From Ursus arctos (taxonomy: Eukaryota; Chordata; Mammalia; Carnivora; Ursidae): a stretch of DNA of 64,000 nt. The notes beneath the pieces are model-generated. The model had not been told where the DNA came from. It was given only the letters and a program-made list of their open reading frames with translations, and searched no databases. The DNA lies in NCBI RefSeq assembly GCF_023065955.2, contig NW_026622852.1:11424423-11488422 (forward strand), written 5' to 3'. Position numbers and translations under genes: made by a program. Shown piece after piece: positions 24,501 to 37,256 of this stretch (position 1 is the stretch's first letter; every line of letters starts with the position of its first letter).

Positions 24501-25525
24501 AGGGAGAATTATCTCTCACCTGAGTGTTAACAAAGAAAGAAGAAAACAAGTGAATGTGATCTAAATTTATTTTAATGTCCTACACTTATTAGTAAAGGCT
24601 TTTATTAGTGGATTAGCGAAAAGCCAAGCATAATGTTTTAAAACTTTAAGAAATAAAATAAATATATTATTTAGTGGCATTTTATTCCATTTATGTCATG
24701 ATGAATTCAAGATTAAAATGGGAATATGGTTCATGATGAGTTCAAGGAATTGGTTTTAGCAAGTAGTTCATGTGAAGCTCGATCTGTGTCATGAAAGAAA
24801 TGACAGGTCATACTAATGATTTGGGGGAAAGTATAACTATGGTTAAGCATAATTTTGAATTATAATATTGCTGGAAATGAAAGATACTTGGTTTAGCTGG
24901 CCAGCAATATGACATTTTACTTGTCTATTTTAATTCTTAATGAATACTGTTGTTTCTTCCTTTTTTGATATACTCCCATCTCTGCAAAAAATACCATTCA
25001 GTTATCAGATATGTTTTTATTGTCTTAAATCTTCTTGAAAATTCTATATGTTTTTATGAGTTTTTAAATTCTAGGTCTGTATAGATTGCAGTGTAGTTTG
25101 CATACCTGATGGCACTTAATAAATACTTTTAATTCAGAACTATTTTTTGAATGCCTAATCTGTGTTTAAGATTCTACTTACATTGTGAGAAGAGAGAGGG
25201 TCAGGGGAAGGAAAATATATAGTACTTCTCCTGAAGGTGGTTGTGGTAAAAATTGTAATCATTAACTAAGAGTTGTCTTCCTTGATCCCCCCTCATTGAA
25301 TAAGCAAACTGTCTTCCCTGCATTTATTCTGTCTCAACATATTGTTTGTTTTGTGTATAGTATTCGTTAAATTAAGATTCCATTTTCCATGATTAAGGTG
25401 TTATTTCTTACCTGTGAGAATCTCTTTCAAAGTTATATAAAATCAGAACTTCTGGAGATGTTTTTAAGATTGAATCTTAAAATTAGGAATTTTAAAACTG
25501 ACAATGTGTAAAGATGGGCTCTTAG

Positions 25526-25838
25526 CTCAGGCTGCTCTTAACAAAATACCATGAACTGGGTGGATTATACATCAAATATTTATTTCTCTCAGTTCTGGAG
25601 ACAGGAAGCATGAGATCAGGGTACCAGCATGGTCAGGTTCTAGTGAGAGCCACCAACTTATATCCTCACATGGGGGAAAAAGAGTGCTCTGGTGTCTTCA
25701 TAACCTTATAAGGGCGCCAAGTCTCTATCTCCCAATTCCTCCAAATTCCCTACCGCCAAATACCATCACATGAAGGATTAGATTTCAACATATGAATTTG
25801 GGGCGAGGGGTATATACATCCAGTCCGTAGCAGAAGTT
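25526..25838 (-). mobile_element. MaLR-type solo LTR (MLT1/MST-like), antisense
   Basis: It reads CAGGCTGCTCTTAACAAAAT, TACCATGAACTGGGTGGATT, CTCAGTTCTGGAGACAGGAA and CAACATATGAATTTGGGGCG, ending CAGTCCGTAGCAG. This is the reversed pattern of mammalian apparent-LTR elements. No internal retroviral genes are present. A relative lies at 30362-30695. Confidence 0.75.
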
Positions 25839-25845
25839 GGGAACA

Positions 25846-26015
25846 CAGACTTTGAAGTCACATAGACCAGAGTTTAAATCACAAATATTTCTGTGTCTTC
25901 CTTATTGAAACTCTTTAGGTCTCAGTTAACACATCTGTTAAAAGGATTTTAGAAAGAGTTTGTTGAATTAGAGAAGCATTTACTTAAAAGCTTGTCCAGT
26001 AATAGGCACTCAAAA
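25846..26015 (+). mobile_element. Diverged MIR, sense
   Basis: ACTTTGAAGTCACATAGACC.., GGTCTCAGTTAACACATCTG and AATAGGCACTCA follow the MIR order of motifs but are strongly mutated. Confidence 0.55.
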
Positions 26016-26454
26016 GTGGCACTGATCCTTAAACAGTTCTCTCAGGTAGTCAAAATTTTGGTCAGGGGCATGTGAGGAATGTCATATTTAATTTTAATCA
26101 TGGAGGACTTATACAGCAAAGATTTAACTATATGAATATTTCCTTCACTGAGTTGTAGATTCATTTATTTAGAGATTTGTGAGCTATCATTCATCCATGA
26201 ACTCTATGAGATTGTTATTTGTCAAGGTTTAGGATGAGATTGAGGTATCTGCATTGTGAAACAGCTTTACAGGCAATTCTGACATTCCAGAAGAGAATCT
26301 AAACTAGAAAGGTGAATATTGTTATATCTTTATGGATGGAAAAATTTGAGATCCAAAATTTCACAGTTTTAAAGATGTTAGGGAAAAATTTGTTCATTGG
26401 AACTTGCTTAATACTGAACCGTAATATCTATAAAGACGTTATTTTTAGTGATTA

Positions 26455-26685
26455 ATGGTTAAGAACGTGGCTATGAAGACATGGCTATGTGGTGTAGAAT
26501 CTTGGCTCTACCACATAGTTTGTTGTGTAACTTGAGGCAAAATAGTCACTTTTATATGCCTTAGTTTTCTCTTTTGTAAAATGAAAATAAGAATGGAGTT
26601 GTTTTGAGTTAATGCATGTATAGTAGTTATAATAATGCCTAGCACATTGTAAGTGTGTCATCATCACCATCTCATGTTATAGTTT
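26455..26685 (+). mobile_element. MIR, sense
   Basis: AATCTTGGCTCTACCACATA, TGTGTAACTTGAGGCAAAAT, TTTTGTAAAATGAAAATAAG and ATGCCTAGCACATTGTAAG match the MIR core and 3' half in order. Confidence 0.82.
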
Positions 26686-26689
26686 ACAT

Positions 26690-29600
26690 TCCTTTTCAGT
26701 TTGTTTTTATAGAGTCTTGAGAAAAGTCAGTTCATGTTTTCTAAATAATAGGCTTCCAAGAAAACTTGCAGCCTTTTTGATGTTATTATTGCTTCTTAAT
26801 TTTAAAGCTTATTTGCAGTTTGTTAATCTTTAAAATAATGTGTTTTGTACTTGAATTTGAATACTCAAATTCAGAAATACATCCAAGTCTCAGATTGAAG
26901 ATGTTCAGGGTTTACCAATGTTAATATTTTTTATTTTTTTGATATAACATTTTCAAATGAAGTCTCTGCAGAAATTGCTTTATTTTCCTATTTGTTTTTT
27001 ACTTCTAAACAATCTGTCAGTCTTAGAGACATGTTTTGCTTTCTTTTTACCATTTGTTTTTACTATTTGATGGGCTTTTCAATACTTTTTTCTTTTACTC
27101 TCTCTCCCATTTCTAGTATTCTCTCTCTCTCTCTGGTCTGTAAATGAAAACTCAGTCCTGGAAAACGGGAACCATAAAAAGGAATAAGAAAGGCAAGATG
27201 ACTTTTAGTATTTTTTGCATGTTTATTTAGGATATGCATGCTGTATTCTTGAAATACTTGTATTTAAAGATTTAACCTCATAGAGGATGAAAGATTATCT
27301 CATATTTATGTTTACAGTTAAAGGTTAGATGCTTAATATGCAGGCTGTTGTTATAAGGTTATATTATATACTCTCACCACTGGGAAAACCTCCCTCCTGC
27401 TCCATTCCACTCTTAAACACATGGGTTGCACAGCTGCTATATGGTTGTACACTCTCCCATGTGTATTAAGCAAACACAGCCTACAAAAGGGTTGCATTTT
27501 GGAGCATGGAAGTAGCATGACTGGTTGGAGACCCCAGAAGTGTAGCTGCCAGAATTCTTCCATCTGGCAGCAGTGCTGCTAGGCAGCTCCACACAGGGCA
27601 TAAATATATTTTGCTGAGTACTTTTCCTCATGCAACAGCGATGAATGCCTAGGCAGAGATAGGGATGGATGGGAGATAGTCAAAGGAACTAATAGAAAGG
27701 TGTCTGATTGGAACCATTCTACTGTTTAAGGTAAAAGAATGAACAATAAAGTCTGAAAAAACACATTCGAACTCTTACTTTTGCAAGAGGCTTGACAAAT
27801 AGTCTTTTAACTTTTATGAAGACCTTTAAATTAGAGAATTGTGAAATTGTACTGAAGTGTAGTTATTTTAAAATTTTAGCCTCTATATAGATGGCAAAAG
27901 GTAACACAAATATTATTTTTAAGGCAAAATAATTATGATTGTCTTTATTTGATGTAAGTTTATTTCTAGTTTCATTTAAAATTCCCAGAACATTGAGCAT
28001 AAGTCAACATTCCATGGAGAAGGAAGTATTATGCAGCTTGCATGTGTGCATATCTGCATATTGGAGCACAAAATATTGACATGATAATTGCAGTCAAGGC
28101 TGAGTGAGCAGTGGCCTGTGGGAATTCAGCTGGTGTTGTACCAACTGGATGGCTGCTCAGGACACAGTTTGAAATGCAAGGTGCAAGTTAGCACTTTATT
28201 CAGCACAGGCAGGCATCATTTAAAAATCCTTGGGGGCAACCCTGGTGATGTGCAGATGTTAAAACAGTCTGTTCTGAAGTGCTGATATTTTTGAACACTG
28301 TAAAAGACTTCTAGATTCTGAGTGAAAAATATTTGCACAATTATTAAAGGCATATAATACACAATCTTTTCCAACTTTTTTCTGGATGCTTTAGATAATG
28401 AATGTTGAGTATATGCAGAAGTATCTGGACATGTAGTTAAAAGAAACAGGAAAATCAGGAGCCAAATAAAGTCATTTAGTTCTAACTATAAAACAGAAAG
28501 TGTTTTGAGTTTCAACTTTGTGTATTTAGAAATGTTGTTGAGTGGATAAGAATATCTAAAACAAAGATATATTATTTAGTAATATACTAAATCTAAGTTG
28601 TTATGTTCTAGTAAATTATTGCTTCTTTGTTTATGGAGTTCATTGATACTTTATAAATTCAGATTAAGATGCTGTAGCCTAATTCTATTCTTTATTCTAG
28701 TTTGGAACTACCTGATTGAACAAGAAAAAAATAATCTATCAGTTTTCACGTGTCAGGTTGAGTCTTCTGCACAAGTTTTGCCTTTCATATATAAATATAT
28801 TTTTTATATTGAAGTATAAAATATACATAGAAATTCTGGATTATGTAATAAAAATTAAGCTTCGATCTTAAAGCAAAATAGATATTTTAAGTATACTTAG
28901 ACCTTTAAAATATTTTATACCAGTGGTTTTAGGATCTATTGATTTAATAATATATTTTTACTAAGAATATTAGAGTTTTTTCAATAGCTTTTTTACTCTG
29001 GAGTAAACATATCTGAAAAGTGTTTGTGTTAAGTTTTTAAATTTTTCCTTTTTTTTAAGCTTTCTTACTATATTATTCATAGATACTATTCTAGTAATTT
29101 ATTATGCATATTCAAAGTAGAAAAATAGTTATGAAACAGTTCATGAATAAAAGGATAGATAATTTGATAATGGTATAATTCTCATTTCCCTAAACTTCCA
29201 TTTTTATCAGTCTTACTGTTTTAGAATCTTAATGTTTACCAGAAATTGAGAAAGCATTTAAATGGAAAGCCATTAATAATAAAATCTACATTTTAATAGA
29301 TTCTGTGCTCAAATGAAAGAAAACGTTAGTCCAACTAGGTTTATTTTGTGCATTATTGTTATCTGTTAATTAAGAATAATCAGTGTCAGTTTTGCTTTTT
29401 TATTTTCTTTGTTTTCTAAATCAGACCAATATCATTGCCTCATTTATAGTTAAATGTTTCTTTTAGACTCTAATATTTCATTTTTGACATCTCATTAAAA
29501 ATGGGCTCAAACCCAGAAAATATGATCCTGTCATATTGTATAATATATGGCATGGTCTATAACACAGTCAAATTTTGTTTCTTAATGATTTAGAATAATT

Positions 29601-30359
29601 TCTCAGATTTTTGAGTTTAGAAAAATGGCAAAAAGTTAACGTGGTAATTCATGTGGCTAAGTGCAGCAATGTTAAATGTTTAAATGGGTAGTACTCTTGG
29701 GAAAAGTGATTGGAGCTTTAAACTTGTACGCATTTGACAGCATCTCTTCACTTCATTTTTCATCCTAAAGAAGTCTGCAAATATTCTTAGCTCACATCAT
29801 TATTGCACATCAGTGGTTCTAATTAGCTAAACAGGAGTTTGTCTCAGTCATTGATCATCATCAACTTCTTGACAGTGTCTTTTTTTTTTTTTTTTTAGGA
29901 ACCTTTTCGTTATGTCTTAAAAATACATAGAATATATATTAATTGAATTGACCAGATAGGTTGGTGATGTTTTAAACTCGAAACAACTTTTTTCGTTGTA
30001 TTATTTTAAGTAAAAAATATTGTATTCATATTGTAGCGCTGTTTTCTCTTGGGAGCACTTTCCAGTTATGAAAATATTACATATCATGTACCACCAGGAG
30101 GAGCTGCTGGACAAATCTCTATATAGATCTTCAATTGTGATTTTTTTTTTTCAATTTCAAAACTATAACATAATCATCAATTTTGGAGATTTTTTGGTTT
30201 AAAATACATCCTTGAAGTATATTTTTGAAGTTTATATTTGACTTGAAGTTTTTTTTTCATTTATGACCTATATTTTCAGTATTACATTACTCAGCTTAAT
30301 CAGTTACTGTTGTTTCAGTGACTCAGACTTCAGTGTGTGTCAGCATCACTTGAGGCTTT
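26690..30359. other. AT-rich intronic stretch without recognised features
   Basis: About 3.7 kb, the longest repeat-poor block in the window. It has short poly-T runs (for example 29880-29898), and slightly GC-richer patches at about 27370-27650 and 28080-28290 that I cannot assign. No splice-flanked open block was found. Frames of 60-75 codons here look like chance. Confidence 0.5.
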
Positions 30360-30361
30360 GT

Positions 30362-30695
30362 GTCTTAGTACAGGCTGTTATAACAGAATACCATAGACCA
30401 GGTGGTTAAAAAGCCAAACATTTATTTCTCACATTTCTGGAGGTTAGGAAGTCCAATATCAAGGTGAGTGCTGACTCCATTCCTTGTGAGAGCTTTCTTG
30501 CAGACAGCTGCCTTCTTGCTATATATTCACATGATAGAGAGGGAGATCATCTTTCTCATGTCTCTTTATAGATTCCCTAATCCTATTCATGAAGGCTCTA
30601 TCCTCATGACTTCCCAAAGGCCCCACCTGCAAAAACCAGCACACTGGGGATTAGGGCTTCAACATATGAATCTGAAACATTCAGTCCATAGCATC
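30362..30695 (-). mobile_element. MaLR-type solo LTR, antisense
   Basis: It begins TCTTAGTACAGGCTGTTATA, continues ATACCATAGACCAGGTGG and TTTATTTCTCACATTTCTGG, and ends CAACATATGAATCTG..CAGTCCATAGCA. The motif order matches the LTR at 25526-25838. Confidence 0.78.
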
Positions 30696-31350
30696 TTGTT
30701 ATGGTTAAACACAGCTTGCTGGGTCCTACTCTAGACTTTCTGTACTTAGAGAGGGTGGAAGATAGTGCATTTCTAGCAAGTTCCTAGGTGATGCTAATGC
30801 TACTTCTCTGATGACCTGTAGTATAGGAACCACTGGGTTAGACTGTGACTGAATTTATATACATAATTGTGTCATAGGAAATAACCACCCTGGTACCAAG
30901 TTCATTTGAAAGCTGTAATAATGCTTTTGTTTGGGTTTTGTGGCATATAGTCTAGTTTTATCCTGCCTCATTTAAAAGGACCACCAGAATGTATTTTGAC
31001 ACTGGTGGGGATTTTAGGGTTATTACAAAAGAGTGGATTAGAAAGACTCAATCCCTGTAAATTAAACTAATTCCTGGGAATTTAAAATTAGACTCATAGC
31101 ATATCCAGAAAGCAACTTACAGGGGGAGTTTCTGACTGTAATTAATGTCTTGCCTGGGTCTTTGTCTTTGGGTAAACCCATCATGCCCTTCGCTTTGAGA
31201 TTTGAAGCCATTTTTTCCAGATGCATATACCTTGAATTGATACAGTACTCTTCTGCAATACTCATGATTTTATAATATCAAATTAAAAGTTCAAGTGATA
31301 ATTTGAGAGTATATATTTGTGGTAAATGAAAGGTAAAGGGTATATATATA

Positions 31351-31438
31351 TTTTCTTTTTTTAATTAAGTTTTTTATTTTAATTCCAGGATAGTTAACAT
31401 ACAGTGTTATGTTTGTTGCAGGTGTACAGTATAGTGAT
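31351..31438 (-). mobile_element. Very short L1 3' end, antisense
   Basis: It contains AATTAAGTTTTTTATTTTAA and GATAGTTAACATACAGTGTT, as in reversed carnivore L1 3'UTRs. Target-site duplication AAAGGGTATATATATA (31335-31350) and AAAGGGCATATATTTT (31439-31454). Confidence 0.82.
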
Positions 31439-31992
31439 AAAGGGCATATATTTTTAATACATAAAATAGTTTTATAAATCAAAAAATATAAAATGGCAAA
31501 TACATTTACTGGCACTGGCAAATTACGGAAAGATGGGAAAAAAACATTTCAATTGATAAAAGTATGTTTAATTTCACTCTTAATAAAAGAATCACAAATA
31601 TAAAGAGAGCCCAGTTGAAGACAATGGACTGTGATTATGCATTAGATGTGCTATCAATTGTTGGTAAATAGAAAATAAAATAATAAAGCAGGATAAAGTG
31701 TAAACAGTAAAAACAGTAGTCATAATACATTGTGTTTGTACTGTGTATGTATATCCAGAGGGCTGAACATGGCTAGAGAAAAATCCTGAACCGTGATGTC
31801 TGGTCATATATGAATTTATGACCACTAACCTTTGTGGTCTCTAGCACTGCCTAGTAGATATCCTTTTTTTTTTTTTTCTGGCTCACTTACCATCCCAGTA
31901 TCCTAGAAGACTATTTGATGTTTACTCTCTTGTCAGCTTCTAACACTTTCTTTCCCCTTCTCACTTCAGTTGTTGGATAACTGTTATGAATT

Positions 31993-32500
31993 TGTTAAAT
32001 TAATGTTGTTAAGTGGAACAAGGGTGCTGGATGGTGAGCCATGGTTCAACAACAGATCACAAGAGAAATTGAAATAGAGGTTTATTATTCACAGGTGCTG
32101 GAGTGAGTACCCAGCATACCTCGAGGGGCCACATGGGAAGTCAAGGACCTGGGGCACATGCTTTTCTGAGAGTTCATGGATGGAGTGCTTTGGGGTTTCC
32201 AGGCTAAAGTGGGATTGGTCAAACCAAAAGAACCAGGTTTTAGTCAGCTCTATGGGGCAGGGGTCTTATGTAAGTGACATTTAAGGGAAAGGTATTAGGA
32301 GGCAGGGGACACTATTGATCACAAGGGTTGTTGGGGAAGTCCTATAAAGAACTTAAATTTACTTGTGACTCTGCATGCTGCTATCTGGGGCACTTGCATC
32401 ATCTAGCTTCATTTAAGGTCACTTCAGGCTGCTTGGCCAAACCCAAGTGGATGCCAAGGCAGCAATCATGGAGTAGCTTTAGCTAAACTCTTGACAATCC
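31993..32500. mobile_element. Possible old LTR-like repeat, unassigned
   Basis: A GC-richer block containing AGGTTTATTATTCACAGGTG and GAACCAGGTTTTAGTCAGC-type sequence, distinct from the surrounding AT-rich intron. The reversed AATAAA-like segment near its left part would suit an antisense LTR, but I do not recognise the family and saw no terminal duplication. Treat as a guess. Confidence 0.3.
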
Positions 32501-32719
32501 CCTTGCTTCCTATACCACTGAGTAAATAGAAGCTTTTATAAGAGAGCTTTTACTTCTTCCCATAACCACATCTACCAAAATATCTGAATCTGTACCCATA
32601 TTTTCTCTCCTTATTTCTTTGGAAGAACTGTTCATGCTGTCATCTGAGCCCAAACAAACTGTGTACTCAAGGACCTAAGGATGTCACTTTGCAGTTCTCC
32701 CTTCTCTCTCTCACATCAT

Positions 32720-33990
32720 CAATATCACTCACTGTCTTGGAATATTCCTGTCAACATACTCACTTGCAATTTTATCTTCAAATCTTTTGAGAAAGATATC
32801 TTTTGATTTGACATTTTCCTTGAAGTACTGTTCTGTTTCTCTGCTCCTTTTTACAGCAAAATTCCTCTGAAAAGTAGTCTTTACTATCTCTATTTTTTTT
32901 TCTCTCTTGATCTCACTCCAATTAGATTTGTATATCCACCATTCTCCTAAAACAGCTCTTGTCAAAATCACCAGTGACTTCAGTACTGCTAAATCCCAGT
33001 AGTTTCAGTCTTTATCTTCTTTAGCATGTTTGCAGCATTTGCCAAGGTTGATTCCTTTCTTCTAGAAATACTTGTTCAATTAGCTTTCTGTCTTGATTCT
33101 GCTTTTGCATGACTCTTTTTCTTTCATAGTGTCATTGGCTGTTTTTCCCCATCTTACTAATTTATAAATGTGGAGTACTTCAGGACCCAATTCTCAGATT
33201 TTTTTTTATCCAAAATCACTCCTTAGGCGATCTCACCTACCCTTTGATCTTAGATATATTTGGATGATACCTAAAGTTTTATCTTCAGCCTTGACTTCTT
33301 GACCAATTCCAGACTTGTTTATCCAACCATGTCTTGGATGTTGATAAGACGTCTCAAATTTAGCAGGTCCAAATCCCAAAATCTAATGTCCCTCACTCTC
33401 CTCATCTGGATCTCAGATATTGTCTACTCCATCCTTCCAGTTATTCAGACAAAAGCCTAGGAAACATTCTTGACTTCTCTTTTTCTTTTATATCTCTTAT
33501 CTACTGCATCAAAAAATCCTGTTAGCTCCACCTACAAAATATCAAGAATTTTATCACTTTCTCAGTTATCGCCAATATGACCTATCTTATCCAAATCATC
33601 TTTAGTTCTCACCCGAGGTATTTTAGTTGCCTCTTAACTGTTGTCTCTGCTTCCAGTTTTGATTTCTAGAGTCATACACATACTCTAGATGTGTATGATA
33701 CTCACGAAATATTAATTCGTATTACTTCTCTACTCAAAACTATTCTCTGTCCTCCCATTTTACTGAGAGTCAGATCCAATATATGGCTTAAAAGGCCATA
33801 TATTACTTTATTTCCAGTGACCATTCTGTCCTTAGCCACTGTTCTCCCCTCTATGGACGTTACTATTTTACTGTTCTTTGGGTACATCAATTGTGCTCTT
33901 GCCTCAGTGTCTTTGCATTTGCTACTGGTCTTTTTTTTTTTTTTCCTCTGGAAATTTTGTGCTTGCCACTAAGTTGTCCCCCTCACCCCA
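32720..33990 (+). mobile_element. LINE-2 (L2) remnant, sense
   Basis: The order of motifs follows the L2 ORF2 3' half and 3'UTR: AATCACCAGTGACTTCAGTA, TTTGCAGCATTTGCCAAGGT, GATAAGACGTCTCAAATTTA, GCCTAGGAAACATTCTTGAC, GTTGCCTCTTAACTGTTGTC, then a segment near 33905 like 'CCTCAGTGTCTTTGCATTTGC'. It is ancient, with many stops and indels. Confidence 0.82.
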
Positions 33991-34014
33991 TCTTGAATTA
34001 GGTTTTATATTAGT

Positions 34015-34420
34015 AGCTTGGGGCTCTTAGCCAACAGTGACACAGAGAATTTGTTATATTTAGTACCTGAGCTGTGGAGTGTTTTGGCTCAGCGCCTGAT
34101 TGGGATGCTGTCTATAAACTTTTGCCTGTCTAAACTTTCATGTAATCCTTAGCTCCAGGAGGGTGGGGAGAGATTTTTTCCAGACTCCTTTCAGGAGCTG
34201 GGAGTCCCACCCTAGTCTCTGGTTTCAAACTATGAGTGTAGCTATCCTTCTGCATATTGAGCAGGATACTTTTTCCCAATTATCCCCAGGCACCAAGCTC
34301 TTTTTCACCTTCGCCTTCATTGAGACCTGGATAGTATACAAGACCTTCATCGTTGTTTATAGCATTGTATTTCTGTTTAGTTTGTAATCCTTAGATTTGG
34401 CTGTGTCTCCTTAATTTTTT
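34015..34420. other. GC-richer unassigned intronic block
   Basis: About 400 bp, with one 74-codon plus frame at 34163-34387 (starts MGRDFFQTPF). The frame has no splice-site pair linking it to the host gene and no recognisable domain. It may be an unrecognised old repeat. Confidence 0.3.
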
Positions 34421-35212
34421 TCTTTCATGTTTTTCTATTAATATTATAAACTGAGAGAAGAGGGAAGAGCCTTAAAGTGTGAACTTACTATGCTAACTTA
34501 CTGGAAGTCTAATTTAAGTTTTTAAAATGTAGCAGTATACCATCTGAATTTATTTCTTGCAACCAGTGATGTGCTTTTCTGATTGGTGTCTCTTCATTCT
34601 GATAATTGCTTTGTGCCTTCTATGGCCCTTTCCTTCATTTCACTTTTTCCCAATTGAGGGTTTTCTTCTTCCTTACCTGTCTACTTTGGATTCATTAGTG
34701 ATTTAGGTATAGATTTCTGCTTACCTATTTTTAAAGTTTTTAAAAAATAGAAATAAATGTCCAATAAATTTCTATCCTATTTTTAAAAATGTTGGTTATT
34801 ATGAAATCTCTAGCTATCGTTTGAGTCTTTTACTTCAAAAGTGATATTTTAGTCTTAATTTAATCATGTGTATAAAATGTTTATGTTAAGAACATGTCAT
34901 ATTTATTAATTATTTTAAATTGATGATATAGTGGTTATTGCTATATTAAATATGTTTTAAGTATTTTTTTTGTCATGCATCTAAATCTGGAAACTAAACT
35001 ATTGTTTTGGTATGAAGTTGTCTTGGTTGTCAGTAGTTTTTAAGTAAGTTGTTGTCACTTGCCATATGGTTTCTGATTAATTCTGAAAGGGCTGTCAACC
35101 CCAGATAATTTAATTTTCTATATTTTTTAAAGTGATACTCATTTTCGGGATGTGAAAATTTAAGGGGTTAGCTACCAGTTTTGACTAATAAACGCTATAT
35201 TTTTCTTTCTAG

Positions 35213-35297
35213 AGAAAAACAGAAATCTGAAGCTAAAGACAGAAAAGTTTTAGAAATTCTGCAAGTCAAGGATGCTAAAATACAAGAATTGGAACAG
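35213..35297 (+). CDS. CNTLN: Coding exon B of a coiled-coil gene, probably centlein
   Basis: 85 nt: one base completing the Glu codon begun in exon A, then 28 codons (EKQKSEAKDRKV... to ...KIQELEQ). The acceptor is strong (TTTTTCTTTCTAG) and the donor is CAG|GTTGGT, valid but not ideal. The acceptor is followed at once by another AG. Starting two bases later would run into a stop within six codons, so position 35213 is fixed by the frame. The heptad-like spacing of leucine, isoleucine and valine with flanking Lys/Glu fits a coiled coil. It continues in phase 0 into the exon at 50750. Identification as centlein rests on recall of the protein sequence. The role in linking mother and daughter centrioles is family knowledge, not visible here. 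Confidence 0.85.
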
Positions 35298-37079
35298 GTT
35301 GGTGTTGTACCAGAAAATACTAAAAATTAATATTTTATTTCAGGAGTAGATCTTTATTTTTAAATTTTTTTTGCAATAATGTTCATTAAGAATATCAGGG
35401 TCATTATATCAAATCGTTACTATTTTGAAACTACTGTAGTCAGATTATTCTTCACTAGTGTACTTCGCTTATAGCAAAGATGTTGTTTTCTGAATTAGTA
35501 GGCTATGTCATTTATACTTTAAAACTCAAGATAGTTATGGTTTTATAGTAGTATCTAGAATTATTCATTGTTTTATTGAGTTTTACCTTTTATTATTAGC
35601 AGTTACCATTTTATTACTAGTAGTATCATTGAAACTTACAAATTTTTAGATGGTTTCATTTATAGAAAAGATTAACAAATAACTGGGATGATTTTATTTG
35701 ATCTCTTGAAAATGTGTACTTTCGATTCATACAATCTCATGTTCTGCATATAATCAGTAAATTATACAATTACATATATAACAAGACTATATGTGATTAT
35801 ATAATCAGTATATTATCACTGCAAAAATCCATGTGATCAGCACTTCCCAGAACTATTTTAAAGTATAAACATCTCAAAAATGAAGGAGAAAGAAATTTAT
35901 TGTAAGAATGACCTATATTGTGCTAAAATATTTAAGTTCATTTTGCACCCAGTTGCTCATTGTGTGCTGAATTGCCTGTAATTTTTCTGGGGTGATTGGA
36001 AGCTCTGTTTGGAGACTTTGCTCTTTGACTTCTGACTCTATTTTCCTTCCTAGCCAATTACAGTTTTGAGAGAACTTTGATCTAAGTTTGATTATTGTTA
36101 AAAGTTGTTTTATTAAAGGACTTCAGGTGGAAGTTAACTTAGAAAAGATTCAATTATTATTATGTTCTCTACATCCATATAATGTCTTTCTAAAATGGAA
36201 TATAGACTCCTATATGACATTTAAATTAGAAGTTTATACATTCTCCCATGTTGTGTTTTCCTTCTAGGAAATATCATAATTGATACTATGATGATAAAAT
36301 TTTAGAAATAACATTTTAGTCAGTTTGCTATGAGAAAAAGAAAGCAGTTATATTTGCTACCTGAATATCAAAAAATAGCAAAAGGAATCCTAAGATGGAT
36401 AAATACTGTTCTGTACCTACTATATTAATTAAGCTAGGCTAAGCTGCCTAATAGATACAACCTTGTGACTTAAAAGTGGCAAATGCCATTTGTATTCGTA
36501 CTTCATTGAGAAAAACTAGCCTCAAGATTCAGGAGGTTTGGGAAAATGTATATCCAGGCTGAGCAATCTATCTTCAGGTACCACTCTATTGATGGAGGAG
36601 AATGGATTTTGCCACTCTTTGATATTCTTTGGTTTTAAGTTTACAGTGCTTTAGGGAATGCTCAGATTACCAGATCTAGATGGCTAACTATAGCATACCA
36701 TTTTTTAAAATGTTAGCTCTTAAAATGACAATATATTTCCACTTTTCTTTGCTAAATTCTTTTTCTACTTCCTCTTCCTTGGGTAGATAGTATTCAATTA
36801 TTTACCTTTTTGAGCAGAGTCACTTAGCTCATGAATAAAATACTAAATTTCCTTAAGAGAAATTATTTGTTTTTTAGAGGCCCTAATTTCTTAGACTAAA
36901 TCATGTATATTTTTGTTCAATGATGGTTATAACTTTCCACAAGGTATAATATATTAAATGTATATACTATCCTGTGATGGTACTAGGGAAAATTTCGAGT
37001 TGTAATTCTAGCCTTTAATGATTTTTAAATCCCTTTGAGGAGTAGGGTGGGGATAAAAGTAAGGTGCAAGTAACCATAT

Positions 37080-37214
37080 TCTCCTACATGATATTACAGA
37101 TTGTGAGAGGATGGGGAACCTCGTATAGCAATTCACCTTTGCATCCCTGACATCCAGTATTTACCGTATTGTGTGGCATATAACAGATTCCCAGTGAATA
37201 TTGTTGAATGAGTA
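37080..37214 (+). mobile_element. L2/MIR-like 3' end, sense
   Basis: GCATCCCTGACATCCAGTAT, GTGTGGCATATAACAGATTC and CAGTGAATATTGTTGAATGA follow the common L2 3' terminus (..CCTGGCACATAGTAGGC..CAATAAATATTTGTTGAATGA). Confidence 0.6.
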
Positions 37215-37215
37215 A

Positions 37216-37255
<40 letters not shown>

Positions 37256-37256
37256 T
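37215..37256 (+). repeat. (TAT)n microsatellite
   Basis: About 13 TAT/ATT units. It lies exactly at the 3' (poly-A) end of the antisense L1 that follows, so it probably grew from that tail. Confidence 0.97.

Noticed and set aside
25526..30695. Pair of LTRs bounding one provirus
   Set aside because: Both LTR-like copies are antisense MaLR types, but the 4.5 kb between them holds MIRs and unique DNA with no retroviral genes. They are best explained as separate solo LTRs.
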